This document shows positions 43,738 through 52,338 of a stretch of 64,000 nucleotides of DNA, piece after piece. A program made the position numbers and the translations under genes. The notes under the pieces were generated by a model. The model searched no databases, had not been told where the DNA came from, and saw only the letters and a list, made by a program, of their open reading frames with translations. Each line of letters starts with the position of its first letter. The stretch's first letter is position 1. The stretch is taken from positions 1 to 64,000 of the forward strand of contig DATHVP010000048.1 in assembly GCA_035461245.1 (NCBI GenBank), in the 5' to 3' direction. This DNA comes from SH-MAG3 sp035461245 (GTDB taxonomy: Bacteria; Gemmatimonadota; Gemmatimonadetes; Longimicrobiales; RSA9).

Positions 43738-44433
43738 ATGGACCGGCCCGTCCCCCAGCTGAGCCTGAAAGAACAGCGTGAGCGCACCGTGCTCGCCCTG
43801 TGCGACCACTTCGCGGCGGACCGCCTCGAGCTGGCCGACTTCGAAGCTCGCCTGGATGGAGCCCACCGCGCCCGCTCCGGCGCGGAGCTGCAGGCACTCC
43901 TGGCCGACCTGCCAGCGCCGAGAGAGGTGGCCACGCCACCGAAGTCAGCGGCGTCAGAGGCACTCGCGCGGGGCACGCGCGCCACCGTAGAGGCCGTGCG
44001 CGAGACGCGTACGCTGGTGGCCTTCATGGGCGGCGTCGAGCGCAGGGGCCATTGGACACCCGCCCGCCGCAACCTGGTCGTGGCAGTGATGGGCGGCGCC
44101 GAACTCGACTTCCGCGAGGTTGACCTGCCTGCCGGCGAGACCGAGGTCGTCCTTTTCTGCTTCATGGGCGGCGCGGAGATCATCGTGCCACCTGGCCTGA
44201 GTGTAGACGCCAACGGCATTGCCATCATGGGCGGGTTCGAGCACGCATCGCCACCGCGGAGCTCCGAGCCTGATGCCCCCGTATTGAAGCTCACCGGTGT
44301 TGCCGTCATGGGCGGCGTCGAAATCGTCGTTCGCCACCCCGGCGAGACTGCGAAGGACGCCCGGCAGCGCGAACGGGACGAGCGTCGGAACCGGCAGCGT
44401 CGCCTGCGCGGCGAGCCCGGCAACGACCGCTAG
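43738..44433 (+). CDS. DUF1707 and LiaF-like (cell-wall-active antibiotics response) domain protein
   Basis: A 231-residue soluble protein. Residues 1-60 fit DUF1707 (QRERTVLALCDHFAADRLEL, then DFEARLDGAHRARSGAEL). Residues 95-205 are the beta-helical LiaF C-terminal type with five MGG turns: FMGGVERRG, VMGGAELDF, FMGGAEIIV, IMGGFEHAS and VMGGVEIVV. LiaF proteins inhibit envelope-stress signalling in Firmicutes; here there is no membrane part and no LiaRS pair next to it. The tail is very basic. It is followed after 4 bases by the ABC exporter gene. Confidence 0.82.
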   Translation: MDRPVPQLSLKEQRERTVLALCDHFAADRLELADFEARLDGAHRARSGAELQALLADLPAPREVATPPKSAASEALARGTRATVEAVRETRTLVAFMGGVERRGHWTPARRNLVVAVMGGAELDFREVDLPAGETEVVLFCFMGGAEIIVPPGLSVDANGIAIMGGFEHASPPRSSEPDAPVLKLTGVAVMGGVEIVVRHPGETAKDARQRERDERRNRQRRLRGEPGNDR

Positions 44434-44437
44434 GGCC

Positions 44438-46294
44438 GTGGCCGCGGCAACGCCCGAGGAGGAGGCCCTCGGCAAGGCGTATGACGGCCGGCTCATGCGT
44501 CGGCTGCTGGGCTACCTGAGGCCGTACCGCTGGCGCGTCGCTGCCGCCGTACTCCTGCTCCTGGCCGGTGCCGCGCTGGAACTCGCGGGCCCGCTCCTCA
44601 CACGGGCCGCCCTCGATGACGCCATCCCCGCCGGTGACACGGGCCTGCTGCTGATCCTGAGCGCCACGTTCCTGGGCGCGCTGCTCCTGAGCTTCGCCCT
44701 GGAGGCAGCGCAGACAATCCTCACCACATGGCTGGGCCAGCATGTCATGCGGGACCTGCGCAGGGAAATCTTCGGCCACCTGCAACGGCTGCCCCTGCCC
44801 TATTACGACAGGAATCCCGTCGGCCGGACCATGACACGTGTCACGAGCGACGTCGAAGTCCTGAATGAACTCTTCAGCTCCGGCGTCGTCGCCATCTTCG
44901 GCGACCTCTTCACGCTGGTCCTGATTACAACGGCCATGTTCATCCTGGACTGGCGGCTGGCGCTGCTGACCCTGGCCGTGATGCCGTTTGTCATCCTCGT
45001 GGCCGGCGTGTTCCGCCGTCGTATCCGGGAGGCCTATCGGGAGGTGCGGATCCGGCTCGCCCGCATCAATGCCTTCCTGCAGGAGCACATCTCCGGCGTC
45101 GGCGTCGTCCAGCTGTTCGGCCAGGAGCGCGCCGCCACTGGCCAGTTCGCGGGCATCAACCGCGAGTACCTGGCGGCGCACCTCCGGTCCATCCGCTATT
45201 ACGCCCTGTTCTTTCCCATCATCGAGGTCCTGACCGCTATCGCCCTCGCCATCATCATCGTATATGGCGGCTTCGGGATCGCTGGCGGCGCCACCAGCGT
45301 CGGCACCCTGGCGGCCTTCCTGCAGTTCGCCCGGCGCTTCTTCCGGCCCATCCAGGACCTGTCGGAGAAGTACAACATGCTGCAGGGCGCCATGGCGTCC
45401 TCCGAGCGCATCTTCGCATTGCTCGACACCCCGCCCGCTGACGACGGCCGCGCGTCACGGCAGCTGCCCGAGCCCGGTCGCGGCGAGATCGAGTTTCGCA
45501 ATGTCTCGTTTGCCTACGTCAGGACCGGCCCGGAGCCGGACGCCGACTGGGAGTGGGTGCTCCGCAACGTCAGCTTCCGCATCGCCGCCGGCAGCCGCGT
45601 TGCCGTCGTTGGCCACACCGGTGCCGGCAAGACCTCCCTCATCAGCCTGCTGCTCCGCTTCTACGAGCCGCAGCACGGCGAGATCCTTTTCGACGGCGTA
45701 CCCATCCGCGACGTGCCCGTCCGGGAACTGCGGGACCGCATCGGCCTGGTGCTGCAGGACGTCTTCCTGTTCAGCCGCAGCGTCGGCTACAACGTGCGAC
45801 TCGGGCGCACCGACATCCATGACGACCGTGTCGCCGAGGCCGTCAGGCGCATTGGTGCCGAACCCGTCGTCGGGCGACTGCCCCTCGGCCTGGACCAGCC
45901 GCTGGGCGAGCGCGGGGCCAGCCTGTCCGTTGGCGAGCGTCAGATCCTCTCCTTCGCCCGAGCCCTGGCCTTCGACCCGCAGGTCCTCATACTGGATGAG
46001 GCCACCAGCTCCGTGGACTCCGAGCTCGAGGCGCGCATTGATCGCGCACTGGCCACCCTCATGCAGGACCGGACCTCCATCGTTATCGCGCACCGCCTTT
46101 CAACCGTGCAGCATGCCGACGATATCCTTGTGCTGCATCATGGCGAACTCATGGAGCAGGGCACTCACGAGGAACTGCTCCGACGGGGCGGCCTCTACGC
46201 CAGGCTCCATGAATTGCAGTTCGTGCGTGGCTCGGAACTTGCCGCCCCGGAAGGTGACCAGTCTGCGGCGTTCGTAGCCGGGGAGGCGCCGTGA
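44438..46294 (+). CDS. ABC exporter (transmembrane and ATPase domains fused)
   Basis: A 618-residue half-transporter that acts as a dimer. Six membrane segments cover about residues 25-310. The ATPase has Walker A GHTGAGKTS, signature LSVGERQ (a variant of LSGGQ common in the MdlB/LmrCD-like group), Walker B VLILDEATSSVD and the switch His in VIAHRLSTV. The cargo could be a drug, lipid or peptide and is not predictable. The GTG at 44438, with AGGG just before it, avoids a long overlap with the LiaF-like gene. It overlaps the next small gene (GTGA). Confidence 0.92.
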   Translation: MAAATPEEEALGKAYDGRLMRRLLGYLRPYRWRVAAAVLLLLAGAALELAGPLLTRAALDDAIPAGDTGLLLILSATFLGALLLSFALEAAQTILTTWLGQHVMRDLRREIFGHLQRLPLPYYDRNPVGRTMTRVTSDVEVLNELFSSGVVAIFGDLFTLVLITTAMFILDWRLALLTLAVMPFVILVAGVFRRRIREAYREVRIRLARINAFLQEHISGVGVVQLFGQERAATGQFAGINREYLAAHLRSIRYYALFFPIIEVLTAIALAIIIVYGGFGIAGGATSVGTLAAFLQFARRFFRPIQDLSEKYNMLQGAMASSERIFALLDTPPADDGRASRQLPEPGRGEIEFRNVSFAYVRTGPEPDADWEWVLRNVSFRIAAGSRVAVVGHTGAGKTSLISLLLRFYEPQHGEILFDGVPIRDVPVRELRDRIGLVLQDVFLFSRSVGYNVRLGRTDIHDDRVAEAVRRIGAEPVVGRLPLGLDQPLGERGASLSVGERQILSFARALAFDPQVLILDEATSSVDSELEARIDRALATLMQDRTSIVIAHRLSTVQHADDILVLHHGELMEQGTHEELLRRGGLYARLHELQFVRGSELAAPEGDQSAAFVAGEAP

Positions 46295-46500
46295 GAGCCA
46301 GCCTGACAGTGCTCGTCCTCGTGCTCAATGTCGTTGCCGCCGTCTCGATCCTCGGCGCACCGACAACCACGGGGCGAAAGCTGGCCTGGCTGGCGGGCGT
46401 CACGTGGCTGCCCCTGGCCGGTGCCCTCGCCTGGCTGGTGGCAGGGCGGCGGAATCATGGGGGTTCCATCTCCCCAACCGAACCTGTGAGCAGGGCATGA
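46291..46500 (+). CDS. Small two-helix membrane protein
   Basis: A 69-residue protein with two hydrophobic segments (LTVLVLVLNVVAAVSILGA and LAWLAGVTWLPLAGALAWLV) and a short polar tail. It resembles the N-terminal membrane part of cardiolipin synthase-type proteins only in outline, and I do not assign a function. Four-base overlaps with the ABC gene before it (GTGA) and the receiver gene after it (ATGA) make it a likely real member of the operon. Confidence 0.65.
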   Translation: MRASLTVLVLVLNVVAAVSILGAPTTTGRKLAWLAGVTWLPLAGALAWLVAGRRNHGGSISPTEPVSRA

Positions 46501-46889
46501 ACGATAAGATTACCACCGTCCTCGTCGTTGACGACGATCCGAACGCCCTGGACATCGTCCGGACCTTCCTCGAATCCAAGGGCTACCGAGTCGCCACAGC
46601 GCAGGACGGCCGGCAGGCCCTGTCCCTGCTGGAGGAGCTCCAGCCTGCCCTGGTACTGCTGGACGTGATGATGCCGGGCATGGACGGCTGGGAAGTGGCC
46701 AGGGTCATCAAGAACCACCCCACGCATGGTAAGGCGCGGGTTGTCATGCTGACGGCCCGAAGCGATTTCGCCGACAAGCATGAGGGCCTGCGGGCAGGGG
46801 CCGACGACTACATCGTCAAGCCCATCCAGTTGCGGGAACTGGGCGAGCGGGTGGAGAAAAACCTGAAAATGCGAGAGAAATCGGCGTGA
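46497..46889 (+). CDS. Stand-alone response regulator receiver
   Basis: A 130-residue CheY-like receiver without output domain. The acidic pair is in VLVVDDDP, the phosphorylation Asp in LVLLDVMMPGMDGWE, the Thr in VVMLTARSD and the Lys in YIVKPIQ. No histidine kinase adjoins it. The downstream EAL-domain gene overlaps its stop (GTGA), so signalling to that protein is the simplest idea. The start at 46497 is fixed by the overlap with the previous gene. Confidence 0.9.
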   Translation: MNDKITTVLVVDDDPNALDIVRTFLESKGYRVATAQDGRQALSLLEELQPALVLLDVMMPGMDGWEVARVIKNHPTHGKARVVMLTARSDFADKHEGLRAGADDYIVKPIQLRELGERVEKNLKMREKSA

Positions 46890-48592
46890 GGGTTGCCGCC
46901 GATGTGCGCGATGACGCCCTTCGCAGAAATCTGGACGACGCCACTGCGGCGCTAGGCGGAGCGGTCATCGCTGCGGACGTCATCAGCGGCAATGGCGCTG
47001 ATCCGTCCAATACCGACGTGCTGTTCGTGGAGCTGCGGCAGGATACGGACATCCAGCGGCTCCGCACGCGGGCCCGGCGCATGGGCGCCGCGCTGCTGCT
47101 CGCCTGCACGGACGGGGAGCAGTGCCCGAACCCGGCACTGGCCGACGCCGACGACTGGGTGCTGCTGCCCGCGTCCGTGGGTGAGCTGCGGCTCCGGCTG
47201 ACTACAGCCCGGAACCGGGCGGCCGGCACGGTGGCCGTCCGCAACTCCGCTGACGCAGCTGAGCTCGTCAGGTACGAGGAACTGCTGTACGACCGGCTCA
47301 CGGGCTTCCCCACCCTGGCCGTAATGATCGAGCGCGCCCGCGAGTTGCTGGAGCGCCGCGGCGAACTGACGGTCCTGTACATCCATTTTGTCTGGTACGA
47401 GAAGATCGAGGAGATCTACGGCTGGCAGAAGCTGGATGACGTGCTGGAGACGACGGCGCAGGCGGTACGCCGGTTCTATGCCCAGCAGCGGACACCGGGC
47501 GAGAGCATGATGATGGTGTCGCACATTGCCGATGACGATTTCATCCTGTTCACGGAGGTCCGGTCCACTGCGGCCGCCGCCGAGAGCCGGCTGCGAGCGG
47601 TTTCGGAGGAACTCGAGAGCTATCTTCGTTCAACAGTAGAGGAGGGCCACGGCGAGGACATCGCCGCGCTGTGCGGCATATACGTTGGCGCGGCGACGGT
47701 GTTCCGGAACCCGAAGATCCGGACGGAGCGGCTGCTGTATCGCGGCATCCGCGAGGCGGCTCAGGCAGCGCGCGGCGCCGAGGAGTGGGAGCGCACGCGG
47801 AAGGTGACCGACCTCAAGTCGACCATTCGGGATGGGGCCGTGTTCATCGAGTACCACCCCATCATAGTGACGGCGACGGAGGAGATCTACGGCTTCGAGG
47901 CGCTGGCGCGGGGCGTACGGCGGGAACTGCGTTCGCCGGAAGTCCTGTTCGAGGTCGCGGAGGAGGCGAACATGGTGTGGGAGCTGAGCCGGCTGCTGCG
48001 GCGGCGGGCGGTTTCCGGCATCATTAACGACCTCAAGGACGGCCAGTACCTGTTCCTGAACATTGACCCACACGACTTTGACGATCCGACGTTCCGGAAC
48101 CTGGACCCGAAGGACCTGGGCATTGCGGATCCGAGTCGGGTCGTCCTCGAGATTACTGAGCGCACGGCCATCAAGGACTATCCTCGCTTCCAGCAGTACC
48201 TGAAGGCGTTCCGGGATCGGGGTTTCCGCTTCGCCGTGGATGATGCCGGCAGCGGTTACGCGGGGCTGGGATCCATCGCGAACCTGGCGCCGGACTACAT
48301 CAAGCTGGACATCTCACTCATCGCCAACATCGATTCCAACTTCCTGAAGCAGAACCTGGTTGAGACGATGGTCACCTTCGCCAACAACCACGGCACACAG
48401 GTAATCGCCGAGGGCGTCGAGCGGCAGGAGGAATTCGAGACGGTCCGGCAGATAGGCGTCCATTTCACGCAGGGCTTCCTGTTCCATCGCCCCCGCTATG
48501 CCGGCCTGCCGGCAACGACTCGCAAGGCCCACGTCATGCACGCCGGCCGGCGGGACGAGGACGAGGCGGTAGAGGAGGAAAAGACCGGCTGA
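46886..48592 (+). CDS. EAL-domain c-di-GMP phosphodiesterase with degenerate GGDEF
   Basis: A 568-residue cytoplasmic protein. Residues 1-130 look like a receiver-type fold without a clear phosphorylation Asp. Residues 135-300 align with a GGDEF domain in which the signature is replaced by ADDDFILF, so cyclase activity is not expected. Residues 310-545 are an EAL domain with catalytic marks kept: GFEALARG, LFLNIDP, LEITER, VDDAGSGYAGLGS, YIKLD and IAEGVER. It probably hydrolyses c-di-GMP, perhaps controlled by the coupled receiver protein encoded just upstream. Confidence 0.9.
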   Translation: MRVAADVRDDALRRNLDDATAALGGAVIAADVISGNGADPSNTDVLFVELRQDTDIQRLRTRARRMGAALLLACTDGEQCPNPALADADDWVLLPASVGELRLRLTTARNRAAGTVAVRNSADAAELVRYEELLYDRLTGFPTLAVMIERARELLERRGELTVLYIHFVWYEKIEEIYGWQKLDDVLETTAQAVRRFYAQQRTPGESMMMVSHIADDDFILFTEVRSTAAAAESRLRAVSEELESYLRSTVEEGHGEDIAALCGIYVGAATVFRNPKIRTERLLYRGIREAAQAARGAEEWERTRKVTDLKSTIRDGAVFIEYHPIIVTATEEIYGFEALARGVRRELRSPEVLFEVAEEANMVWELSRLLRRRAVSGIINDLKDGQYLFLNIDPHDFDDPTFRNLDPKDLGIADPSRVVLEITERTAIKDYPRFQQYLKAFRDRGFRFAVDDAGSGYAGLGSIANLAPDYIKLDISLIANIDSNFLKQNLVETMVTFANNHGTQVIAEGVERQEEFETVRQIGVHFTQGFLFHRPRYAGLPATTRKAHVMHAGRRDEDEAVEEEKTG

Positions 48593-48632
48593 GAGTTGAG
48601 CGAGCCCGGACCATCCCGGGCCCGCTGGCGAT

Positions 48633-50036
48633 TCAGTGCAAGCCGCCCGGAATCGGCGTACCCAGCGGTCCGCCTCGCGGCCGGCGCGTCGAGTCGGCAG
48701 GTTCAGCCACGTCGGCGGCGCCCGGACGCGTCAGGGCGGGGGCCCGGCCACTGGCATCGGCCAGGGCCGCCTCGGTGTAGCGACTGCCGGGATTCCACAG
48801 CACCCACTCGTCCAGACCGGCCTCATACACCCCGTCAATCTGGGCCCGGACGTGTTCCGGACCATAGCGGGGCTGTCCGAGCGTGAAGTCCTGCAGCCAG
48901 GGCCGTATGCCGGCAGCGCCGGGCACGCCGGCTGTCCTGCGCACGGCGTGCTGCATGGCCGTACGAACTATCTCGAACGGCTGTGCGTTCGGCTGCTCAA
49001 TGCCATAGGAGCCCCGCGCGTAGTGCGACGGATACACCATGGGCAGCAGGACGTCCGTCGCATCCACCATCTTCTCCCACTGCTGGCCGATGCCCATGTC
49101 ATCCCTGGCGGACGTGGTCAGGCCGAACACGTCGGCTGTGACGGGCACGTCGTACGAGCGGAGCTGCTCCCTGGAATACTGCAGAAATTCGCGGATGCCG
49201 TCCTCCATCGCCCGGCCCTCGCGCGCAGGGAAATCAGCCGTCAGCATGAACGAACGGGGCACGTCCGGGAACCGGACGTAGTCCCACTGTACTTCGGAAA
49301 AGCCCAGCTCCAGTGCCTCCCTGGCGATGGCGATGTTGTAGTCCCATACATACCGGTTGAAGGAGTCGACCCAGTAGTGGCCGTAGGAGTCCATCCAGTC
49401 GCCGCCGTCCACATGCCGAACGGCCCAATCCGGGCGCGCCCTGGCGAGGACCTCGTCCCGGAACACGACGATGCGAGCGATGGGATAGATGCCGTTGTCC
49501 CGCAACCGCTGCAACACGCGCCGGATGTCGGAAACGTATGCCTGGTCGGCGCCGATGTCCCGGGCCAGCGGCACCTGAGACCGGTAGCTGATCTCGCCGC
49601 CCTCCTTCACATCAATGACGAAGGCGTTGATCTCAGTCCGGTTCGCCAGCTCGATGAGCTGGCCGAGACGATTGGCAGAACCGGTGGCCCACGCATTCAG
49701 GTAGATGCCACGCACCTGGGCAGGCTTGGCAACCCGGGGCACGCCGTCGGTGATGGTCGGGAACGAAAAGAGCGCGGCGCGGTCCGTAATCAGCTCGGCA
49801 CTCGCTGCCGCATCATCCGGCAGGGCACCGGCTTCAACGTCGTCGCCAGTGACCGCAACATCGTCACCGCCCGCCGTCGGCTCCGCGGCGGCCGGCGCGA
49901 CCGGCGTCTCATCCACCGCTGGCGCGAAACGCGCGAGCGCGATGATCGCAAAGAAGACCAGTGCGACGCTGATGCCCAGGTAGCCACGCCGCTGCCATGT
50001 GCCCGCTCCTGCGAACTGAAACCTCGATTCTGCCAC
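48633..50036 (-). CDS. Putative glycoside hydrolase (DUF4015-like), membrane-anchored
   Basis: A 467-residue protein with one N-terminal membrane segment (LGISVALVFFAIIALARFA), a low-complexity Ala/Asp linker to about residue 100, then a barrel domain of the putative glycoside hydrolase type. Typical strands are RGIYLNAWATGS, INAFVIDVKEGGEI, YPIARIVVFRD, EVQWDYVRFPD and VTADVFGL. The Asp/Glu-bearing strand ends fit a hydrolase active site, but substrate is unknown. GTG 50036 is chosen: AAGGAG lies 7 bases upstream. The C-terminus is Pro/Arg-rich. Confidence 0.83.
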   Translation of the reverse strand: MAESRFQFAGAGTWQRRGYLGISVALVFFAIIALARFAPAVDETPVAPAAAEPTAGGDDVAVTGDDVEAGALPDDAAASAELITDRAALFSFPTITDGVPRVAKPAQVRGIYLNAWATGSANRLGQLIELANRTEINAFVIDVKEGGEISYRSQVPLARDIGADQAYVSDIRRVLQRLRDNGIYPIARIVVFRDEVLARARPDWAVRHVDGGDWMDSYGHYWVDSFNRYVWDYNIAIAREALELGFSEVQWDYVRFPDVPRSFMLTADFPAREGRAMEDGIREFLQYSREQLRSYDVPVTADVFGLTTSARDDMGIGQQWEKMVDATDVLLPMVYPSHYARGSYGIEQPNAQPFEIVRTAMQHAVRRTAGVPGAAGIRPWLQDFTLGQPRYGPEHVRAQIDGVYEAGLDEWVLWNPGSRYTEAALADASGRAPALTRPGAADVAEPADSTRRPRGGPLGTPIPGGLH

Positions 50037-50109
50037 TGTGCTGCTCCTTGTCCTGCGTTCGCTCCAAGGGTGTCCTACCCCGGACCTGCCGGACAGGTCA
50101 TCGAAACCT

Positions 50110-51558
50110 TCAGTACACAGGCATGTCCGGCTCAATTTCCTCCGCCCACGCCCGGATCCCGCCTTTCAGGTTGTGCAGACGCTCGACGCCCCGCGCCCGC
50201 AGCTGCCGTATCGCGCCCGCGCTGCGGGAACCGGTCCGGCAGTACACAACAACGTCCCGGTCCTGTTCAATCTCGTCCGTCCGGTCCAGCACCTCGTCCA
50301 GCGGGATCAGCCGGGCGCCATAGGCCGCCAGGTTGGCGATCTCCCATTCGAACGGTTCGCGGACGTCGATGAGGGCGATGTCCTCACCGTCGTCGAGACG
50401 CTGCTTCAGTTCCGCGACAGTGATGTTCGAAATGGCCTGTGGCTGCTGGGGCGTGTCCATGGTCGTATCTCCGGATGCACAGAATTCGTCATAGTCGATG
50501 AGCGCAGTGACGGTCGGCGCGTCACCGCACACGGCGCAGTCGGGGTTGCGGCGCAACCGCAGTTCCCGCCAGCGGAACGTAAGAGCGTCGAACAGGACGA
50601 GGCGGCCGACCAGCGATTCGCCTGCGCCGGTGATCAGCTTGATGGTTTCCAGCGTCTGCAGGGATCCGATGATGCCTGGCAGCACGCCGAGGACGCCGCC
50701 TTCGGCACAACTCGGCACCAGTCCCGGCGGTGGCGGCTCCCGGAACAGGCAGCGATAGCAGGGCCCCTCGCCAGCGAGGAAGACGGACACCTGTCCCTCG
50801 AACCGCAGGATCGAGCCATAGACGTATGGCTTGCCCAGCAGAACGCAGGCATCGTTTACCAGGTAGCGCGTGGGGAAGTTGTCCGTACCGTCAATGACGA
50901 CATCGTAGTCCGCAAGCACGTCCATGGCATTTGCGGAGGTGAGCCGCAGCTCGTGCTTCACCACCCGCACGTGGGGGTTCAGATCCCGCAGCCGATCGGC
51001 CGCGGCCACGAGCTTGCTGGTGCCGATGTCGCCCGTGCCGTACAGCACCTGCCGCTGCAGGTTGCTGATATCGACGTCGTCGAAGTCAACGAGGCCAATG
51101 GTGCCGACCCCGGCAGCGGCGAGGTAGAGCGCGGCCGGCGAGCCGAGCCCGCCGGCACCGACGATAAGTACGCGCGCCGACTTGAGCTTTCGCTGCCCGT
51201 CCCAGCCCACGTCGGGCAGCGTGATGTGCCGCGCATACCTGGTGATTTCCTCCGGCGAAAACGCTGCGGCAGGAGATTCCTCCCCGCCGGCAATGCTGGG
51301 CACGATCATCAGCACGTCACCCGGCCGGACGACTGTGCTACCGCCGTGTGCAAGCGCACCGACGTCATCGGCATTGAGGTAGACCCGGACGTAGCCACGA
51401 AGTTCGCCCGCTTCGCTGAAGAGATGCCGGCGCAGCACGGGGAAACGATCAGCAAGCTGGTCCAGGGCGCCGTTAACGTCCGCCGCATCGAGTTCCACCT
51501 CAGCGGCGCCGTCGGTATACTCGCGCAGCGCCGCGGGGAGCTGCACGCGCACACTCAC
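50110..51558 (-). CDS. Ubiquitin-like (MoaD/ThiS) / E1-like (MoeB/ThiF) / rhodanese triple fusion
   Basis: A 482-residue sulfur-transfer protein. Residues 1-92 are a beta-grasp sulfur carrier ending in VLMIVPSIAGG (Gly91-Gly92). Residues about 100-365 are an adenylating E1: GAGGLGSPAALYLAAAGVG, DFDDVDISNLQRQ, the conserved Cys in SCAEGGVLGVLPG, and zinc CxxC pairs CYRC and CAVC. Residues about 385-482 are a rhodanese with active-site CRTGSRS. The carrier Gly-Gly is internal, so a protease must expose it before adenylation. The overlapping upstream gene encodes a JAMM peptidase able to do this. Final use (cysteine, molybdopterin or thiamine) is not known. Confidence 0.92.
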   Translation of the reverse strand: MSVRVQLPAALREYTDGAAEVELDAADVNGALDQLADRFPVLRRHLFSEAGELRGYVRVYLNADDVGALAHGGSTVVRPGDVLMIVPSIAGGEESPAAAFSPEEITRYARHITLPDVGWDGQRKLKSARVLIVGAGGLGSPAALYLAAAGVGTIGLVDFDDVDISNLQRQVLYGTGDIGTSKLVAAADRLRDLNPHVRVVKHELRLTSANAMDVLADYDVVIDGTDNFPTRYLVNDACVLLGKPYVYGSILRFEGQVSVFLAGEGPCYRCLFREPPPPGLVPSCAEGGVLGVLPGIIGSLQTLETIKLITGAGESLVGRLVLFDALTFRWRELRLRRNPDCAVCGDAPTVTALIDYDEFCASGDTTMDTPQQPQAISNITVAELKQRLDDGEDIALIDVREPFEWEIANLAAYGARLIPLDEVLDRTDEIEQDRDVVVYCRTGSRSAGAIRQLRARGVERLHNLKGGIRAWAEEIEPDMPVY

Positions 51559-51986
51559 GCTGCGCCTGCTGCCGGATTGTCCAGGCGGAGCTCGGCGAAT
51601 CCGCTGCGGTCATCCTGCAGTCGCCAGGCGCGCAGTTCGCCGGCGGCGGGAGACACGATGACGTAGAGGTAGCCGGGGCACGCCAGTTCCAGGTCACATG
51701 ACGACGGGGTGGCGCGGCCGCGCGGATGGGAGTGGTAGAAGCCGACCACGTGCAGGCCCATGCACGCGGCATGGCGTTCCATCCGCAGCACCGTCAGGGC
51801 ATCGATGTGGTACCTGTCGGGGTTCTGGCTGGCGTTGGCAAGCGGGATGAGGGCCCTGATCGCCAGCTCATGCCGGCCGATGGAGCCCATGAGCGCGCCG
51901 CAGCATTCTGCCGGCATGGCGGCGGCGGCATGTCGCCGCAGCGCCGCCGCGATCCGTGGTGGCACGGTAACAGAGTTCAGATCCAT
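51555..51986 (-). CDS. JAMM/MPN+ metallopeptidase (Mec-like)
   Basis: A 143-residue zinc peptidase of the JAMM family, to which Mycobacterium Mec (CysO-cysteine peptidase) and eukaryotic deubiquitinases belong. The catalytic Glu is in PAECCGALMG and the zinc motif is HSHPRGRATPSSCD. Its stop overlaps the start of the ubiquitin-like/E1/rhodanese gene (GTGA), giving tight coupling. The expected substrate is the internal Gly-Gly of that fusion, or a carrier-linked cysteine. The ATG at 51986 and a GTG three bases upstream are both possible starts. Confidence 0.92.
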   Translation of the reverse strand: MDLNSVTVPPRIAAALRRHAAAAMPAECCGALMGSIGRHELAIRALIPLANASQNPDRYHIDALTVLRMERHAACMGLHVVGFYHSHPRGRATPSSCDLELACPGYLYVIVSPAAGELRAWRLQDDRSGFAELRLDNPAAGAA

Positions 51987-52103
51987 CACATGAGAACGTA
52001 AAGCGGACCCGGAGACGGGTCAATCGGCAGCGGTCCGCTTCATGCGCCTGCCCTTCTCTGGAATCGCCATGATGACACAACCAGCAAGCCGACGGAGGGA
52101 TCG

Positions 52104-52328
52104 ATGAAGGAAGGCGGCGAGAAGGACGCCCGCAATCAGGGGCTGAAGGAAGAGGAGAAGCGGCTGCGCGACCCTGAGGAGCGGCCGCCCCACAGCGAGG
52201 TGGACGATGGCCCGGCAGAGACGGGCAAGCGCCCGGCGCCGGCTGAGAAGTCCGAAGCCGACGTCGCCAATCTGGAGAACCCGCCGCAGACGGAAGGTCC
52301 CCGGGAGCGCGGCAATGACGGCGTCTGA
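52104..52328 (+). CDS. Small charged, probably disordered protein
   Basis: A 74-residue protein made mostly of Glu, Lys, Arg, Pro and Asp, with no hydrophobic core, so probably disordered. A good GGAGG lies six bases before the ATG, which supports translation. No known family is recognised. Such small hydrophilic proteins recur in this window (see 63028 and 63402). Its stop codon sits in the loop of a hairpin shared with the convergent kdtA gene. Confidence 0.55.
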   Translation: MKEGGEKDARNQGLKEEEKRLRDPEERPPHSEVDDGPAETGKRPAPAEKSEADVANLENPPQTEGPRERGNDGV

Positions 52329-52338
52329 CGACGCCGTC
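52317..52338. terminator. Hairpin between convergent genes
   Basis: A perfect 9-bp stem (52317-52325 with 52330-52338) with a TGAC loop spans the ends of the small plus-strand gene and kdtA. Symmetric placement suggests a bidirectional transcription end, although no T-tract is present. Confidence 0.45.
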
